Assembly (NCBI GenBank): GCA_045837725.1
Contig: JBEWZL010000179.1
Coordinates: 677,950 to 741,949, forward strand
Origin: Vermamoeba vermiformis
Taxonomy: Eukaryota > Tubulinea > Echinamoebida
DNA length: 64,000 nucleotides
Direction: 5' to 3'
This document shows, in pieces, positions 46,572 through 58,506 of this stretch. How positions within the stretch are numbered: position 1 is the first letter of the stretch; each line of letters starts with the position of its first letter. The notes beneath the pieces are model-generated. The model was not told the DNA's origin and did no database searches. It was given only the letters and a program-made list of their open reading frames with translations. A program made the position numbers and the translations under genes.

Positions 46572-47586
46572 ATGTTTTCCAGTCCAAAAAAGCAACCGAC
46601 AACAGAAGGTAAACTAAATAATATTTTAATAATTTTGGAAGGGTAATTACTGTTCTATTTAACTGTGCAGCTTTCACGCGTTTTATTATAAAAACGAAAA
46701 ATAGAAATTGGCTCAACAGTTCGAAATTTACTCTTAAAAACCACCTAATTATTATCCATTTAGACTTAATTAAGCACTCCCGCAAGCAAATTTCTCGGTC
46801 TCAAAGGGATATCGAAAAAGAGATCAGATCCTTGGAAAGGCAAGAAAAGACAATTGCTCTTGAAATCAAGAAGTTAGCCGCGAAGGGTAAACGAATGAAG
46901 ATTTCTATAATATATTATGTAGCTCATTATTTATAATTATGAAAGGGCACAACGAATCTGCGATCAGGGCGTTAGCCAAACAGATCGTTCGTATTCGAAC
47001 ACAGAAGGAATCAATGATGAAAAGCAAAGCTACTTTAGTATCGGTTGGATTGCAAACGACGGTATGTGGTAGTATAGTTATTCATAACCATGTCTAACCG
47101 AGTTTTAGGCAATGAAAACAAATCTGACTATGCAGCGCGCAGTCGGTGGTACAGTTGCGGTAAATATCCTAACATTAACTTGACTACAGTAGGTTGTAAT
47201 TAATTTCTACGTTAGGTTATGAGCAATGTAAATAGACTTAGCGATCCCGCTCAAACAGCTCAAGTCATGCGAGATTTCCAACAACAGAGCGAAATGATGG
47301 ACATGAAAGACGAGTATGTAGTTTAGATATGAGTTTCTTATAAGGCGAGGTTGTAACCTATTTTAGGATGATCGATGATCTGCTGAATTCAGAAAGTGAC
47401 GAAGAAGAGACAGAAGCAGTGGTGAGTCAAGTCTTCGATGAAATTGGTTTGGATCTGGATGAGAAACTCGTCAGTGCTCCGACAAAAGTACCAGGACAAA
47501 GACAGGCTGCAGGTCAACGAGGGCAAGCTTCTTCTTCGAAGGCGGACAAAGAAATGGAAGAATTGCTTAACAGCCTCAAGGTGTAA
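46572..47586 (+). CDS. CHMP2B: CHMP2/VPS2 subunit of ESCRT-III
   Basis: Six to seven short exons encode about 215 residues with the Snf7-family layout: a short N-terminal amphipathic part (MFSSPKKQPTTEDLIKHSRK), a basic helix 1-2 hairpin (IEKEIRSLERQEKTIALEIK, AIRALAKQIVRIRTQKESMM), a middle part (MQRAVGGTVAVMSNVNRL, MRDFQQQSEMMDMKDEMIDD), an acidic linker (SESDEEETEAVVSQVFDEIG) and a C-terminal MIM1-like helix (EMEELLNSLKV) that binds Vps4. The protein polymerises on endosomal and other membranes for scission. The middle resembles CHMP2B slightly more than CHMP2A; the choice between them is not firm. Confidence 0.93.
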
Positions 47587-47886
47587 TATTGTTATTTTGT
47601 TAGTTTCATTGTACATAAATCATTGCCCGTTCAAAACGATAATTGACGAAAAGAAATTTTATTTAAAATATTTCATTTGATAAATGGAACATGCCTGATA
47701 TAGGATATGCTAATTTTATATATCTAAATTATGGAACCTTAATCGAAACCGCATTACGTTCTCTGAAGCAAATTACACAAAAAAAACATGGAAATTCAAA
47801 GAGAAAATGAATAAATTCCTTACAGCGTCGCATTATTTCTGAAGCGAGGACAATTAAAGAAGGTTTAATACACCGGACACAACACA

Positions 47887-49449
47887 ATGCAATTTTTGCT
47901 GCATCTGCGTAAGATAATTAAATTTTAATATCTTTTTACTAATCACCTTTTGTTAATGAATTAGTATTATTTTGCCTCTTTCTTGCATGTAATTCTCAAA
48001 ATTGCACGCACCAAATTGGAGAATGGCGTAACAAGCTCGAGATCCCGCAATTTCACATTGAAGGACCTTTTATTGCTGCCAACAATAAGCTCTATGTATT
48101 CACCGGATTTCAAACCAACGATCTAGTATGTAAGGACACCATGGAGGTGTTTGATCCGCAACAAAACACTTGGACTTCTCTGGCGGCTACCCCTGTAAAC
48201 GTTTCCCATGTCCAAGCAGTTTTTGACGGAACGTACGTGAGATTTCTAAATGCTACGTTACATTAATTCCGTGATAGTTTTATTTGGCTTGTCGGCGGCT
48301 ATGTAGGCATACCTCCGAATCATCAGCCATTAGCCACGACATTCAAATACGATGTTGCCAATGACAAGTGGCTCGAGGGGCCAGTCTTGCCAGACAAACG
48401 GTACGCAGCGTAGTATTCATCCGGTATTAACTGATTTCTCTATTACAGTGCTGCTGGTGCTGTGGCTCTCAACGGTAACAAGTTGCACTACTTTGGAGGA
48501 TTGTACAATCAACACAACGATACTGGTGTGCATTACTCGCTTGACTTGGCTGATACTAGTGCGCAGTGGAAACAAGAAACTGATGTCATGTTGAACCCGA
48601 AGAACCATTTCCAGGCAGCCGTTGTTAATGGAGTTGCGTACATGCCAGGAGGACAACACTACTACGGTAATTACTACGAACTCATTAAACACGACGTTAA
48701 CTCTTCTTCTTGTTAGAGTCGCCCGAAGTCATAGACAGCGATGACGTTCAGTCATTCAACTTCGGCGCTAATCAATGGTCCACACTGACACCTATTCCAG
48801 CACCAACCTCCCACAGCGCTACTATCGGTAAGATTTTGGTGTACAGTACTCAACTAATACAGTTTGCAGCGCTGGACGATAGAGTTGCAGTCATCGGCGG
48901 ACGTTGGGAAGAGAACAATCAGTGGGCCTTGGACACGATTAGAGAGTACGACCCTGCCACTGACACGTGGACCAATCTAGCACCATTGCCGCGCAAGTTG
49001 ATCTCACCTGTCGCAGGTTATTTCAAATCAATTACGGTTGATGGCCAGCTCGGTGACTACCTAGTTGTCACTGCGGGTGGTTATGACTGGAACCAGTGTC
49101 AAACCAACACTTGGATAGCTCGTGTGACGCGTGACGAATCTTGCACGCCCATTGTCGCGCCACAATCAGTCCCGCAATTAGCCCCGCAATCCGTTCCGCA
49201 GTCAACTCCGCAACCAAGCGAGGTCCCACAATCCGCTCCATCAGCGTTGCCAGAAACACCTTCAATCAGCGTCCCGAGTACGCAAAGTGCGTAAAATCTA
49301 ACTCTCTATCTGCCTCAACTGACTTGTTGTCCTCAGGTCCTATGAACATACCGGTGCGCCAGGAAACCCTTGTGAACTCAGCCGTCATTGGCGACTTCAA
49401 TTCAGTTCTCATGTTTCTGCATATTTTGTTAACTTTAACTGTCTTATAA
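47887..49449 (+). CDS. secreted, GPI-anchored kelch-repeat protein
   Basis: A split signal peptide (MQFLLHLLLFCLFLACNSQN) is formed across the first intron. Kelch repeats follow: KLYVFTGFQTND..MEVFDPQQNTWTSL, WLVGGYVG..TFKYDVANDKW, LHYFGGLYNQHNDTG, and RVAVIGGRWEENNQ..IREYDPATDTWTNL. A linker of repeated P-Q-S units (APQSVPQLAPQSVPQST, about 49160) leads to the C-terminus. The last intron (49279-49338 or so) is decisive: spliced, the protein ends in a hydrophobic run (FLHILLTLTVL) typical of a GPI-attachment signal; unspliced, it stops at 49294. I prefer the spliced form. It would sit on the cell surface as a beta-propeller on a stalk. Confidence 0.8.
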
Positions 49450-49481
49450 AAATGGTTTTATCTGCTTTAAATGACAACGAT

Positions 49482-52043
49482 TTACTTGGCAATCTGCAAC
49501 AATGCAGCGCTGGTAACAGGCATCTTGATCGTGTAGCCTCCGCAGGATGGTCTCACGTATTCAAGCTGCTGAGCACCCACAATATTGCCATCAGGAGAGC
49601 CGTCGAATGTTTGACCTCCCCAAGTCACGCCTGATTTGGCTTTGTAACTGGGTGCCAACAGTCGCGTGACATTTGCCGTGCCATAGCCAGGTAGCTCAAT
49701 GCGGATGTTACCCGACGTTGCCTTTTCCTTGTTGATCAGCACGATGCGGACGATTCCCTTTCGATCCTGCACGGCCCATACTTTGATGTTACGAGGCCCC
49801 GCGTTGACAGTGACAGGAAGAAACTTGGCTTGTTCTTTTGTTGCTTGTTGAAACAGGAGCTGGCCGTAGTACTCGGGGTTGACTCTGACGAGGTTGTAAA
49901 CGTAGTTTCCGTTGACCCAAGAGGCATTGAAGTGTGCTGGACTGTATATTCCGGTCGCAGCCCAGTGCCAGTTTACGCCGTCGACGCCAATCTTTGCGAG
50001 TTCGAACATCAAGTCTGGGGCCCACAGAGCCGATTGGAACGTGTCACTAATGTTACCGACACCGCCGCCATCAATGGAGTTCATTTCTCCAATGCGGAAA
50101 GTCATTCCGTTTGAGTGGGCCATTTGAACAGCACTGACATCTACCAAGAATTGAGGTGCGGAGGATGTCTTTGTGGGATCTAACAAGAAGTCTTCCGTGA
50201 AATTGGTCTTTCCATCGTGATAACCACTGTAGTAATGATGACTAGCTAATTTAACGTAGCTTTTCTCCGAGTCCACAAAGTTGCTGAAGTATTGTATGCG
50301 CGTGAAAATTCCCCAAGAGCCTCCCATAAAAGTGATGTTGCTAGGAGCAAGAGGCCTTAGTGCCGCGCGGAATTGTCCGAATTCTTGAACATAGCTGTCG
50401 CTGATACCATAACTGTATTCTCGAGGACGATATCCATTGTAGCCGTAGTTGTCTGGCTCATTTCCAATCTCAAATGCAGCGATGCTATTCGGAGCCATTT
50501 GTGTAAGGTATGCTGAGAGTTGAGCTTGTGCCAACGAACTGCTTCCATTTCGCATATTGACACCAAGAGTGAACTGAACAGGATAGCCGTACCCAGTGAG
50601 GTACGTGCGGAGTTCATTGAGTGCTTGTGTTTTGCTAATGTCGCCTGCAACTGGGTATCCTTGTGCGTCGGTTGAACCACCACCAATGCGTATCAGAAAG
50701 GGCGAAAACCAATGTCCATCGAGTAGTGGCAACAGCAAGTGACGGTATATGTAGTTGACGCCACCGTTTGCAACCCAGCCCATGATGCCTTGACCATCGC
50801 CCCATTCATGCGAAATCCCAAAAAAGTTCGGAGGAATTGCAAGACCTGGTGTCGTGCCAACGGCGGCAGTCGTGATGATGTTTGTTGCAGCACATTCGGG
50901 TGCTAGAATAACGTCAATGGTCACGTTGCTGTCAGTACTCAAAGTGAGCATGACTGTGGAGCTGTTGTTGCCGCAAGAGACTAGGACATGCTGACCGTCA
51001 GATTGGGCGTCTTGATGAGTGATTAAGCAGCTCAATGGGAGAGCAAGATTAGCGCAGGTAATGTCAATGACTCCTTGCACTTGACTGCCCTGTTATTAAT
51101 ATTAATACCTAGCTATCAAAGTGCTGTTGCGACTTACCTCGATGAAGTTAATAGTAATTGGTCCGTCAGATGTTATCGAACCAACTGCTGATGGATCGAC
51201 GGACAGAGAGTGAAGCTCAACTGATGCTTGCGAGGTTATGTCGTACGACGAGCGGACTGTCAAAGGACCGAGAAGCGATACCGTGGCTGTAACACTTTGT
51301 ATAGACACAGCGATGGATTGCACGGATAATGCGTCCCCTACCTCCGAGGCTACACTTCCGTCGATAATGTCCAAGTTGATTGCTTCGAACTGGTAGCCAT
51401 TCGGATACTCAATCGTGACCTGAAGTCAAGTTAGTTGCAATTTCATTTATCTTCGAGACTTACCTGAAGCACGATTTCAGAGTCCGCCAAAATTACAGTG
51501 GATAAGCCTGTGAATTCAAGTAAATGACGCAGCATGTGAGCCATTTGGTACACGTACCTGCCAGGCAGACAAATGCTGCTAATTGGCCGCGGCTTGTGAC
51601 TTGTTTCAAAGCCAGAAAAAACGGAAAATAAAGCAGAAATTGCCCGATTATGTTGATTGAACCCAATGACACCGTAGATGGCAACGCGACGTTGTTGAGC
51701 TGTTGTAAAAGGTATTAATTCTCACGTTTTGAAGAGTGACTACGTACTTTGAGGTATATTTCGCCTTTAGAGCCCGTCGATAAGATCTGCTGTAACGTTA
51801 TTGAACGAGTAGCGCTAATAACCAATTGAGGTCTAGTAACATTTGTGCTGGCAAAACGAATATTGGTCTGGGCGACTGTTAGAAAAATAGTATTGTATGT
51901 ACGATACTTACTTGTAATTGTGCTATTAGATGCAAGGAGGTCGAGTCGAATTCGTAGGTACCAACGTACTCGTACTGCTGACACAAACCAGGCGCAACCA
52001 CCAACAGTAGCGTCGTTATGACAAGCACGTAGTGTTGCAACAT
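49482..52043 (-). CDS. GH79-type glycoside hydrolase (heparanase/beta-glucuronidase-like), secreted
   Basis: Starts with a signal peptide (MLQHYVLVITTLLLVVAPGL, 52043). A roughly 300-residue N-terminal region spread over small exons (51990-51100) is beta-strand-like and unrecognised. The catalytic part is in the last large exon: GISHEWGDGQGIMGW, FLIRIGGGSTDAQGY, FEIGNEPDNYGY (acid/base Glu in NEP, about 50460), LASHHYYSGYHDGK, FRIGEMNSIDGGG (nucleophile Glu, about 50090), and VNWHWAATGIYSPAHF. Both catalytic acids are present, so it should be an active retaining enzyme of clan GH-A acting on glucuronides outside the cell or in lysosomes. Its 3' end is 32 bp from the opposing kelch gene. Confidence 0.87.
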
Positions 52044-52499
52044 GTTGAGTTGAATGATTGAAAATGAACGTCTGGTCAATTCAAATCTATTTGTGTTTGC
52101 GAGATTTCCACGGAGGATCTGTTGCACGTGTCATTTGCCGGCGCTCTTTTGGTTGTACCAAGTAACGCAAGTAAGACAACAGAAGCTTGATCGTCATTCA
52201 ATGTAATGTTGCAACATGGCGGTAGCGTCTGAGGGCTCGTAACTGCCTTGATTACGAAATGACGAACTTGCCAAGATCATAAACGGCATGTTCATTTTGA
52301 GCGAATCTTGGTACCGAATTAAGAACGTTGCTAGTTACCAATAATGGTCAGATAACAACTTCGATCTGCCTGCAAGAAGGTAAAATTACTAACGTTTGCC
52401 AAAAAAAAATAAAAAAATCCGGCTGCATCAGTTTCGACGTGTATATTACAGCGAAAAATATAATAAACTAATGAGACAGCAGTTTTTTTTTGTAATTAA
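52044..52499. other. intergenic region
   Basis: Upstream of the GH79 gene. It contains a near-match to the intronic palindrome (TTGCACGTGTCA, about 52122-52133) about 80 bp upstream of the GH79 start codon. No gene seen. Confidence 0.5.
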
Positions 52500-52643
52500 A
52501 TGGGAATAAATTTTGCTTTGGAAGATTTGGATGTAACCCGCGAGTTGAATGGATATTTGCAACCATTGCACCAAAATACAGTACCTCGTGTGGTAATTAT
52601 TATAACACAACTGCGTGATCGTGATTTAGACTTGTGTCTTTGA
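52500..52643 (+). CDS. candidate short ORF (47 aa)
   Basis: An uninterrupted frame starting MGINFALEDLDVTRELNGYL and ending QLRDRDLDLCL. Composition is protein-like, and it precedes the F-box/TPR gene by about 100 bp on the same strand. A 37-nt in-phase intron could also be read (GTAATT...TTTAG), giving a longer frame that overlaps the next start codon. It could be an upstream ORF in the leader of that gene or a separate small gene. Unknown function. Confidence 0.3.
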   Translation: MGINFALEDLDVTRELNGYLQPLHQNTVPRVVIIITQLRDRDLDLCL

Positions 52644-52745
52644 AATTGACAATCAACAACTTAAATTCAATGTACACACTAGTGTTTTGTTTACGTCCTA
52701 CCAACACCACAGAGCAAATAATTTTTTCAATTGCACGCTTACGTT

Positions 52746-55100
52746 ATGGAGAAGGAATTGGTGCTTGACGAGCTTCCCTCAGACGTGCTTTATTTAATTT
52801 TTTCGAATCTTTCACTCGACGAACTATTTACGTGTGCATTTGTCAACCAAGTATTTAGACGCAATACTAAATTTCAATCTCTCGGATTGGTAAGCATACA
52901 ATTATTTTAAAATATTTTTGAATATCGAAAAAATTTATTTATTTTGAATGTGATTCCAGAGAGACGGAATATTCGATTTAGGTCTGAAAGAATTGGACAG
53001 ACAAGATTATAAATCGGCGGTGGTAAGTGCGAGAATTATTGTGGATTTGAAAATTTTCTTTTCTGAGATCTCGTGCAGGTTCATTTCGGTAAACTCCTCA
53101 CGCTATTCCCAAACGACTACGAAACCCGCTTAGAATATGCTGTTTGTAGACGAGAGGCATACAGTGCCGTGCAAGGCCTACTCGATCTGCGTCTAGCGGA
53201 CAAGGTAAATCTTTGTTCCCGTCTGAAATGTTGCTAATGGCGGCGCTGTAATTAGTACGCAGAGCTAGCAAAGGACGACGCTTTTCGCAAATTTATTCAT
53301 GCAGAGTGCTTTTGGATGCGCGAAAACAATGTGCGTGCCAAAGAGGATATCACGAAAGCAATCGAATTAAATCCGAATAAGGCGCGGTTCTATCACTTTA
53401 GAGGTACTAATTGGGTGATTTCGTTCTATAATATCATTTCCTAATCGTCTTGTTAGGCTTTATTGAAAAAGATTACGATGCCGAAATGAAAGACTACGGT
53501 AAGCAATTTGTTTAAAATGCATAGCTTACTAATCCTTAAATAATTAGAGCAAATATTGAAGCATCATCCTAATTACCGCAGAATGTCAACGATCTACAAT
53601 AACATGGGATTTGCGAAGTCGAAGATCCAGTTGTACGAAGAGGGCATGGAGCTCTATTTAAAGGCCATCGAGATATGTCCACATCACGTGAGGTACGTGG
53701 CATGGTGTAAACACTCGAGGATGTTCTAACCAAGCTGCTTTAGACCGTACTACAACTTGGCTGTCATTCACGCTGAGCGGAGAAATCACGAGGAGGCAGT
53801 TGCAGTCGTGAACAAAATCCTCACCATCAATCCCAATTTGACTGAAGTCGCAGCGTTGCGTGGCTGGTAAGCCCTCAGCATAACCGTTGCAAGACTTTGC
53901 TGACTCGTTCGAAAAAGGGTTTATCACAACAACGCGCAGTTGACAGAAGCGCTCGAAGACTACATTACTTCGTTGCAAAAAGATCAAAAGGACGTCGAAA
54001 CTATCCTGAACTTGCACTCGATAACGATATTCGCGGGCAAGCTCGACGATATGATCGAAGTCAACAGAAAGTTTCTCGACAAATTAATCGGCGATTTGAA
54101 GTCCGTCGATAAGAAGCGAGAAAACATCAAAAAGGCACTCGAGACATCTTTCAAGAGTTTGAACGAAGGTCTAGTCGCTGAGGATTGGAACTACATTGAT
54201 CCGTTCATTGATGTAAATAAGAAAGAGATGGAAATCAAGCGTGCGTTGAGAAAGATTTACAGGTAAGTTCAAGTTGCATCAATGATAATATGCACGAGTC
54301 TAATCGTTGCAGAAATCTTGCTGAGTGTCACATGCAATACGGCATTCCTGAAGTGTCACGTGACGAGTTCCGAGAGATGCTCAAATATCCCACTTCCGAT
54401 GAGAAATCGACGGAGAAAGATCAGGACTCGAAGTTTTTGACATTTTTATACGACACCTCGGGTATCAAAGTCGAAGATATTAGCGAGGAGGGAAGGGAAT
54501 TAACCAAGGTATGTGGCCCAATTCGAGTTAGTCTATTTATCGATAGTTACTGAACCATATTAGATATTGATTGGCACGATATCTACACCTGTGCTACTCG
54601 CACGCCGGCGACAAATCGCAGAAGGTCGTTTGCGGACCTTGGCAGACGTGCAGTTTTTGTTCGTGAACTACTGCTTCAAAAAAATGAATCTGTATTTCCC
54701 TGGCGGTAAGACTACCGTTATAATCTTAATAGTAGTTGACGCTTTTGTTTGCGGCATATCTCAGAGAATCACGAGACTCGACTGTCGACTCTTGGCAAAC
54801 TGTTCACGGAGATCACAGACTACTTCATGAACGAGCACATGTCGGTCAAGAACAAAGCTATGGCGCTGTTCTGCTTGGCGCCACACTTCTTGTTTCATCT
54901 TATAGAGGTGTCTTGGGTACGTAAATGATATGCCAATAGCGTTCTTTGACTAATCACGGTACCGACAGCGCGCGCAAGGACCGACAGGGGTGTCCAACGC
55001 ACTCGAATTGCAAGTCACTGGGTGCTATCAGGAGGACGAAGATCCGGAAGCGTTCTTCGATAGAATGGCTCAATTGTTAACATATCACAAATCCAGTTAA
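52746..55100 (+). CDS. F-box protein with tetratricopeptide-like repeats
   Basis: The N-terminus is an F-box (LDELPSDVLYLIFSNLSLDE, LFTCAFVNQVFRRN), predicted to bind Skp1. It is followed by TPR-like helical pairs: YKSAVVHFGKLLTLFPNDYE, AKEDITKAIELNPNKARFYH, GMELYLKAIEICPHHVRPYY, and EEAVAVVNKILTINPNLTEV. The C-terminal half is alpha-helical without a recognised domain (LADVQFLFVNYCFKKMNLYF, LSTLGKLFTEITDYFMNEHM, AMALFCLAPHFLFHLIEVSW). About a dozen introns keep phase; near 54706-54764 the acceptor must be CTCAG at about 54764 for the frame to continue. It probably recruits a substrate to an SCF ubiquitin ligase. The stop overlaps a short AATAAA-containing motif that recurs 135 bp downstream. 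Confidence 0.85.
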
Positions 55101-55356
55101 TAAAAGCTGGTTATAATTCTGATAACGGTTGTAACATCAGGGAATCCAATAAGCGAATCTAGGACTATCATGCAGAGTGTATTGAAACGTACTCAAATTG
55201 CATTGTTATTAAGGCATTCTCGCATTGAGTTAATAAATGCTGGTTGCTAAAAACAGCCCAGATCAAAACGTCAGAGTTGTCAGCAAGACACCCAAACACC
55301 ACCGTCGTAAATGCATATTTTGGTAGTTTTATTTACAGGAGTTAGCTGCTATTGTT

Positions 55357-57038
55357 ATGATACTGCGTGCAGTTGTATTTGTTCTCATAGTTGCTTCAGG
55401 TAATTAAATGACCTTTACTCTCGGCCAGTGAATTTAAAGCTAGCTTAAGTAATTTAAAATTTATGTGGCCTAGAAATATTTGCTCTTCTAAATCGGCAGC
55501 TATTAATGCGACTATTTAATATTTTATTTATTTATTTTTTAATTTAATTATTAACCGATTTCTTATAAGCTTTCGAGGCCAAAAAATTGTTAGAAGATGA
55601 TCCGGCAATAGAGCGCATGTACAAGAGCGTTAAATTAAATCCGAATCAAGATTTCAGTTACACTGCAGATGAGATTCGTGACATTGCTCAAACGTATTTT
55701 CCGTCCTCCTTTCCAATATTAGACGGATTTAATGACCCAAATATACGAGAGCAGATTCGCAAAAATGTGATTACGATCTGCGACAAATGGATCAGCTTAA
55801 ATAACTCGGGTGTGCCGTAAGTATAGTCGCCTTAATTATACCAGTACGGGCGTACTAATGCAATAACCAAGTACACCCGATCCAACGAGGATCAATGACG
55901 TTGTTACGATTAGAAAGCTCTACGCCGATGACTCGATCTTCACAACGCGCCAGATTCCCAAGTACTACCACACCACGCTGAAAATGCAATACTTTAAGGG
56001 AATTATCAACGGGAAGGTTATATTAGCGACAAATGCAAGTTATCCAGGAGCCTGGACTGCTAATGGTACGTGCGATCATTATCGCGTCTACTTGGTGCTG
56101 ATGGCTGCACTTTCAGGTTTCTGGTACGCCAACATGGGTCAATATCCGACCTTTGCCTTGTCATCCGATCTTGAAACTCCTTTGTCGGAGATCTCACCCG
56201 GCAGTCACTACGCGATGCCAAAAGACAGACCGAATTTCTATGCTCTCGGTCGCATACATGCAAGTAAGTTCAACGTGTACAGAGCGACAATAGTGTATTT
56301 ACAATCGATTTTAGTTCCATTGTGGAAGTCCTCAACAAATTTGGTCGCATGGGCTGTGGCACCAGAGGACTACAGCGCAGCACTGGACTTCATTCGTACA
56401 CTCGACAACGAGACGCAAGCCTTCTTCATCAACAAGGGCATGACGTTGTCGCAAATGATGATGGAGCGGCTGTTCGTCACACTGGCGCAAATCTACACTG
56501 CTGATCGGGCCAATGCGTACGTGCGCTTGTTAATATTAAATTGTTATTGCTGACCTTGCTTTGACAGTTTGTTCTTTGACGGATTGTTTATTGATTTCCC
56601 CAAACCTGCCATTGTAAACAGAACACGATCTTATGGAGAAGGTAAGTTTTCACCAGCACATCCTTTTTAGAATTTGGCACTAACGTTGCGCAAGTATTAT
56701 ATTGTTTTGATGTGAATCGCTTTAAGTACTCGGTGTATTTGGGCTTGGAGAAGGATCGAGTTCGCTACCTCTCAATAGACGCTGCCAATCGAACCAGTGT
56801 CATGTACACAACAAAAATTGCCTCAGACAAATGCCGCTCTATTTACAAGTTTCTTCCTGACGTTGCAATCAACCATGGCATGGAGATAGTTCAACTAATT
56901 GCCGATGCGAAATTACTCGATACTCCTCAGATTTACAATGTTTTTACCACCAAGACTAGTACATCGAAAAGCGAGTGTCCTATTTGTTCAAATGTATTTT
57001 CTTTTGGGGAAGAGCTGAATCTGAACTTCTGGCAATGA
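55357..57038 (+). CDS. secreted protein of unknown family
   Basis: The signal peptide MILRAVVFVLIVASAFEAKK spans the first intron (about 55400-55570, longer than usual). The mature chain of about 400 residues runs over seven or so exons in phase: YTADEIRDIAQTYFPSSFPI, VVTIRKLYADDSIFTTRQIP, GFWYANMGQYPTFALSSDLE, SSTNLVAWAVAPEDYSAALD, RFKYSVYLGLEKDRVRYLSI, and a Cys pair near the end (SECPICSNVF). There is no transmembrane helix after the signal. I do not recognise the family. It lies in a run of extracellular proteins and ends 38 bp from the opposing Ser-rich GPI protein. Confidence 0.75.
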
Positions 57039-57076
57039 ATTGACAGGATTTATCAAGCGAAATCTATGGAGATATT

Positions 57077-57787
57077 TTATTGTGAACCAAAGAAGAGAAC
57101 GCACAAAATAAATGTTCCGACACTCAGAGGACCGAGTCGATCTGCGGAGCTAGTTGATGGAGTTGGATCCACGGGATTATCTTGCGCAATCGGAGATGAC
57201 GAAGAGTAGGGAGTGTAGCTAAATGGTGTTGAAGAGCTGTAACAGGATGGATTAACGCAGTATGACGTTCTCTGTTCAACATTGAGCAAAATTAACGTCT
57301 TATACAGGCCAGAGCAGTCCGGTTGATTAATGTGACACGATGTGCCTGCGTAGTTCGAGCATAATTCCGTGCTACATGAATCGCTCGTGCGGTCCCATCT
57401 CCACTGGTTGATGTCGTAAGTTCCTGATGAGAGGGAGTTCCAATTGTACACAACTACGTAAATTGTGCCTGTTCCAGTGAACTCTTTTGCGACGCCTGAT
57501 GAGTAGGTAGTTTGACAATCGCTGTTGATGCAATTGAGGTTCGACCAGGAGGCAGACGTTTTGTCCCAAGCTTGATAGTTTGCCGCGGTCAGTATCGCAA
57601 CACGGAATTTGTCGCCATTCGGAGGAGCAATTTGAAGAAGATCGTTCGTTCTGCTCGTGTACACGCAACCAAATGAAGCATACTTATCGCGAGATAATGA
57701 TTGGCGTGTACTGACGTAGCATGAGGTGGTTGAAGAAACCAATGCCACGAGCACGAGACTGATGTTGACAAGGAGTTTGTTGTTCAT
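57077..57787 (-). CDS. Ser/Thr-rich, Cys-containing GPI-type surface protein
   Basis: A single-exon gene, unusual in this window. The signal peptide is MNNKLLVNISLVLVALVSST. The domain contains repeated Cys and Trp (DKFRVAILTAANYQAW, WSNLNCINSDCQTTY, IYVVVYNWNSLSSGTYDINQ, WRWDRTSDSCSTELCSNYAG), followed by a Ser/Pro/Tyr-rich stalk (about 57230-57150) and a C-terminal hydrophobic tail (LSVGTFILCVLFFGSQ) that fits a GPI-attachment signal. The middle resembles a jelly-roll or pre-peptidase-like carbohydrate-binding fold, but that is a weak impression. Lack of introns could mean retroposition or recent origin. Confidence 0.78.
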   Translation of the reverse strand: MNNKLLVNISLVLVALVSSTTSCYVSTRQSLSRDKYASFGCVYTSRTNDLLQIAPPNGDKFRVAILTAANYQAWDKTSASWSNLNCINSDCQTTYSSGVAKEFTGTGTIYVVVYNWNSLSSGTYDINQWRWDRTSDSCSTELCSNYAGTSCHINQPDCSGLYKTLILLNVEQRTSYCVNPSCYSSSTPFSYTPYSSSSPIAQDNPVDPTPSTSSADRLGPLSVGTFILCVLFFGSQ

Positions 57788-58270
57788 TGTTTAGTGGTGG
57801 ATGAAATGAGCTCGGTACGACCTCCCGTTTTATGCTTTTCCGGTCATTTTAGTGAATTCTTTTTCCCTCGCCAATGATATTGAACATATGATATATTTTG
57901 GGGCGGTACACAACAATTCCGTTAGTCAATTGTAGAACGTGCTTCCTTTGCATCATATCAACTACTTTACTTGCTTTAAAGTATGGCAGTGGGGCCAAAG
58001 CATTTCGCCAAGCTACGCAAAAACTTATTCTTCTTTACATCTTTGGGACGAGCGTACAAATCACACCATAAAAGGAATTATTAATCCGACGAGACACTAT
58101 CTCGCGACTGTGCATTGAACGATTTTCAAACTGGCAATTGATTAATACAAGCAACGTTTCAGTCTTTCATGGACAGAAGGTGGGATATGATCACCGTGAT
58201 CAATACATTACAAGATTTTACATTAAATATTTGTTTTGTATAAGGAGATACAATAACTTACATAATATAA
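57788..58270. other. intergenic region
   Basis: About 480 bp upstream of the Ser-rich protein. No gene seen. The long run of well-formed genes ends here. Confidence 0.45.
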
Positions 58271-58378
58271 TTAATAGACAGTGTGCTGGACGTACTTATT
58301 GATGTTCCGAATGGGATCACCGTTGCTGTCACTCAGCGGAATATCCAGTGCAGCACGACCTCGGGGGTGAAACGCGCA
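58271..58378 (-). CDS. terminal exon of an unidentified gene
   Basis: A clean CTTTACAG acceptor is followed by 36 codons ending in TAA. The translation begins CAFHPRGRAALDIPLSDSNG and ends NKYVQHTVY. The composition and absence of stops in phase 0 make it look like a true last exon. The upstream exon is not settled: a frame at about 58640-58550 (NIIPNPEADTCVTVLRLPSL) is possible, but it runs into the inverted repeat at 58507-58561. No family recognised. Confidence 0.4.
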   Translation of the reverse strand, partial: CAFHPRGRAALDIPLSDSNGDPIRNINKYVQHTVY

Positions 58379-58506
58379 CTGTAAAGATAAACGGTGACTA
58401 ATGTAAAATCAAATAAAGGAAAGTCTCAAAAATTATCGTTTTTTTCGTTTCATAAATGAAATGCCACGAGTTGAACAACAGTAATACCCGGCAAAAAATA
58501 AATCGG

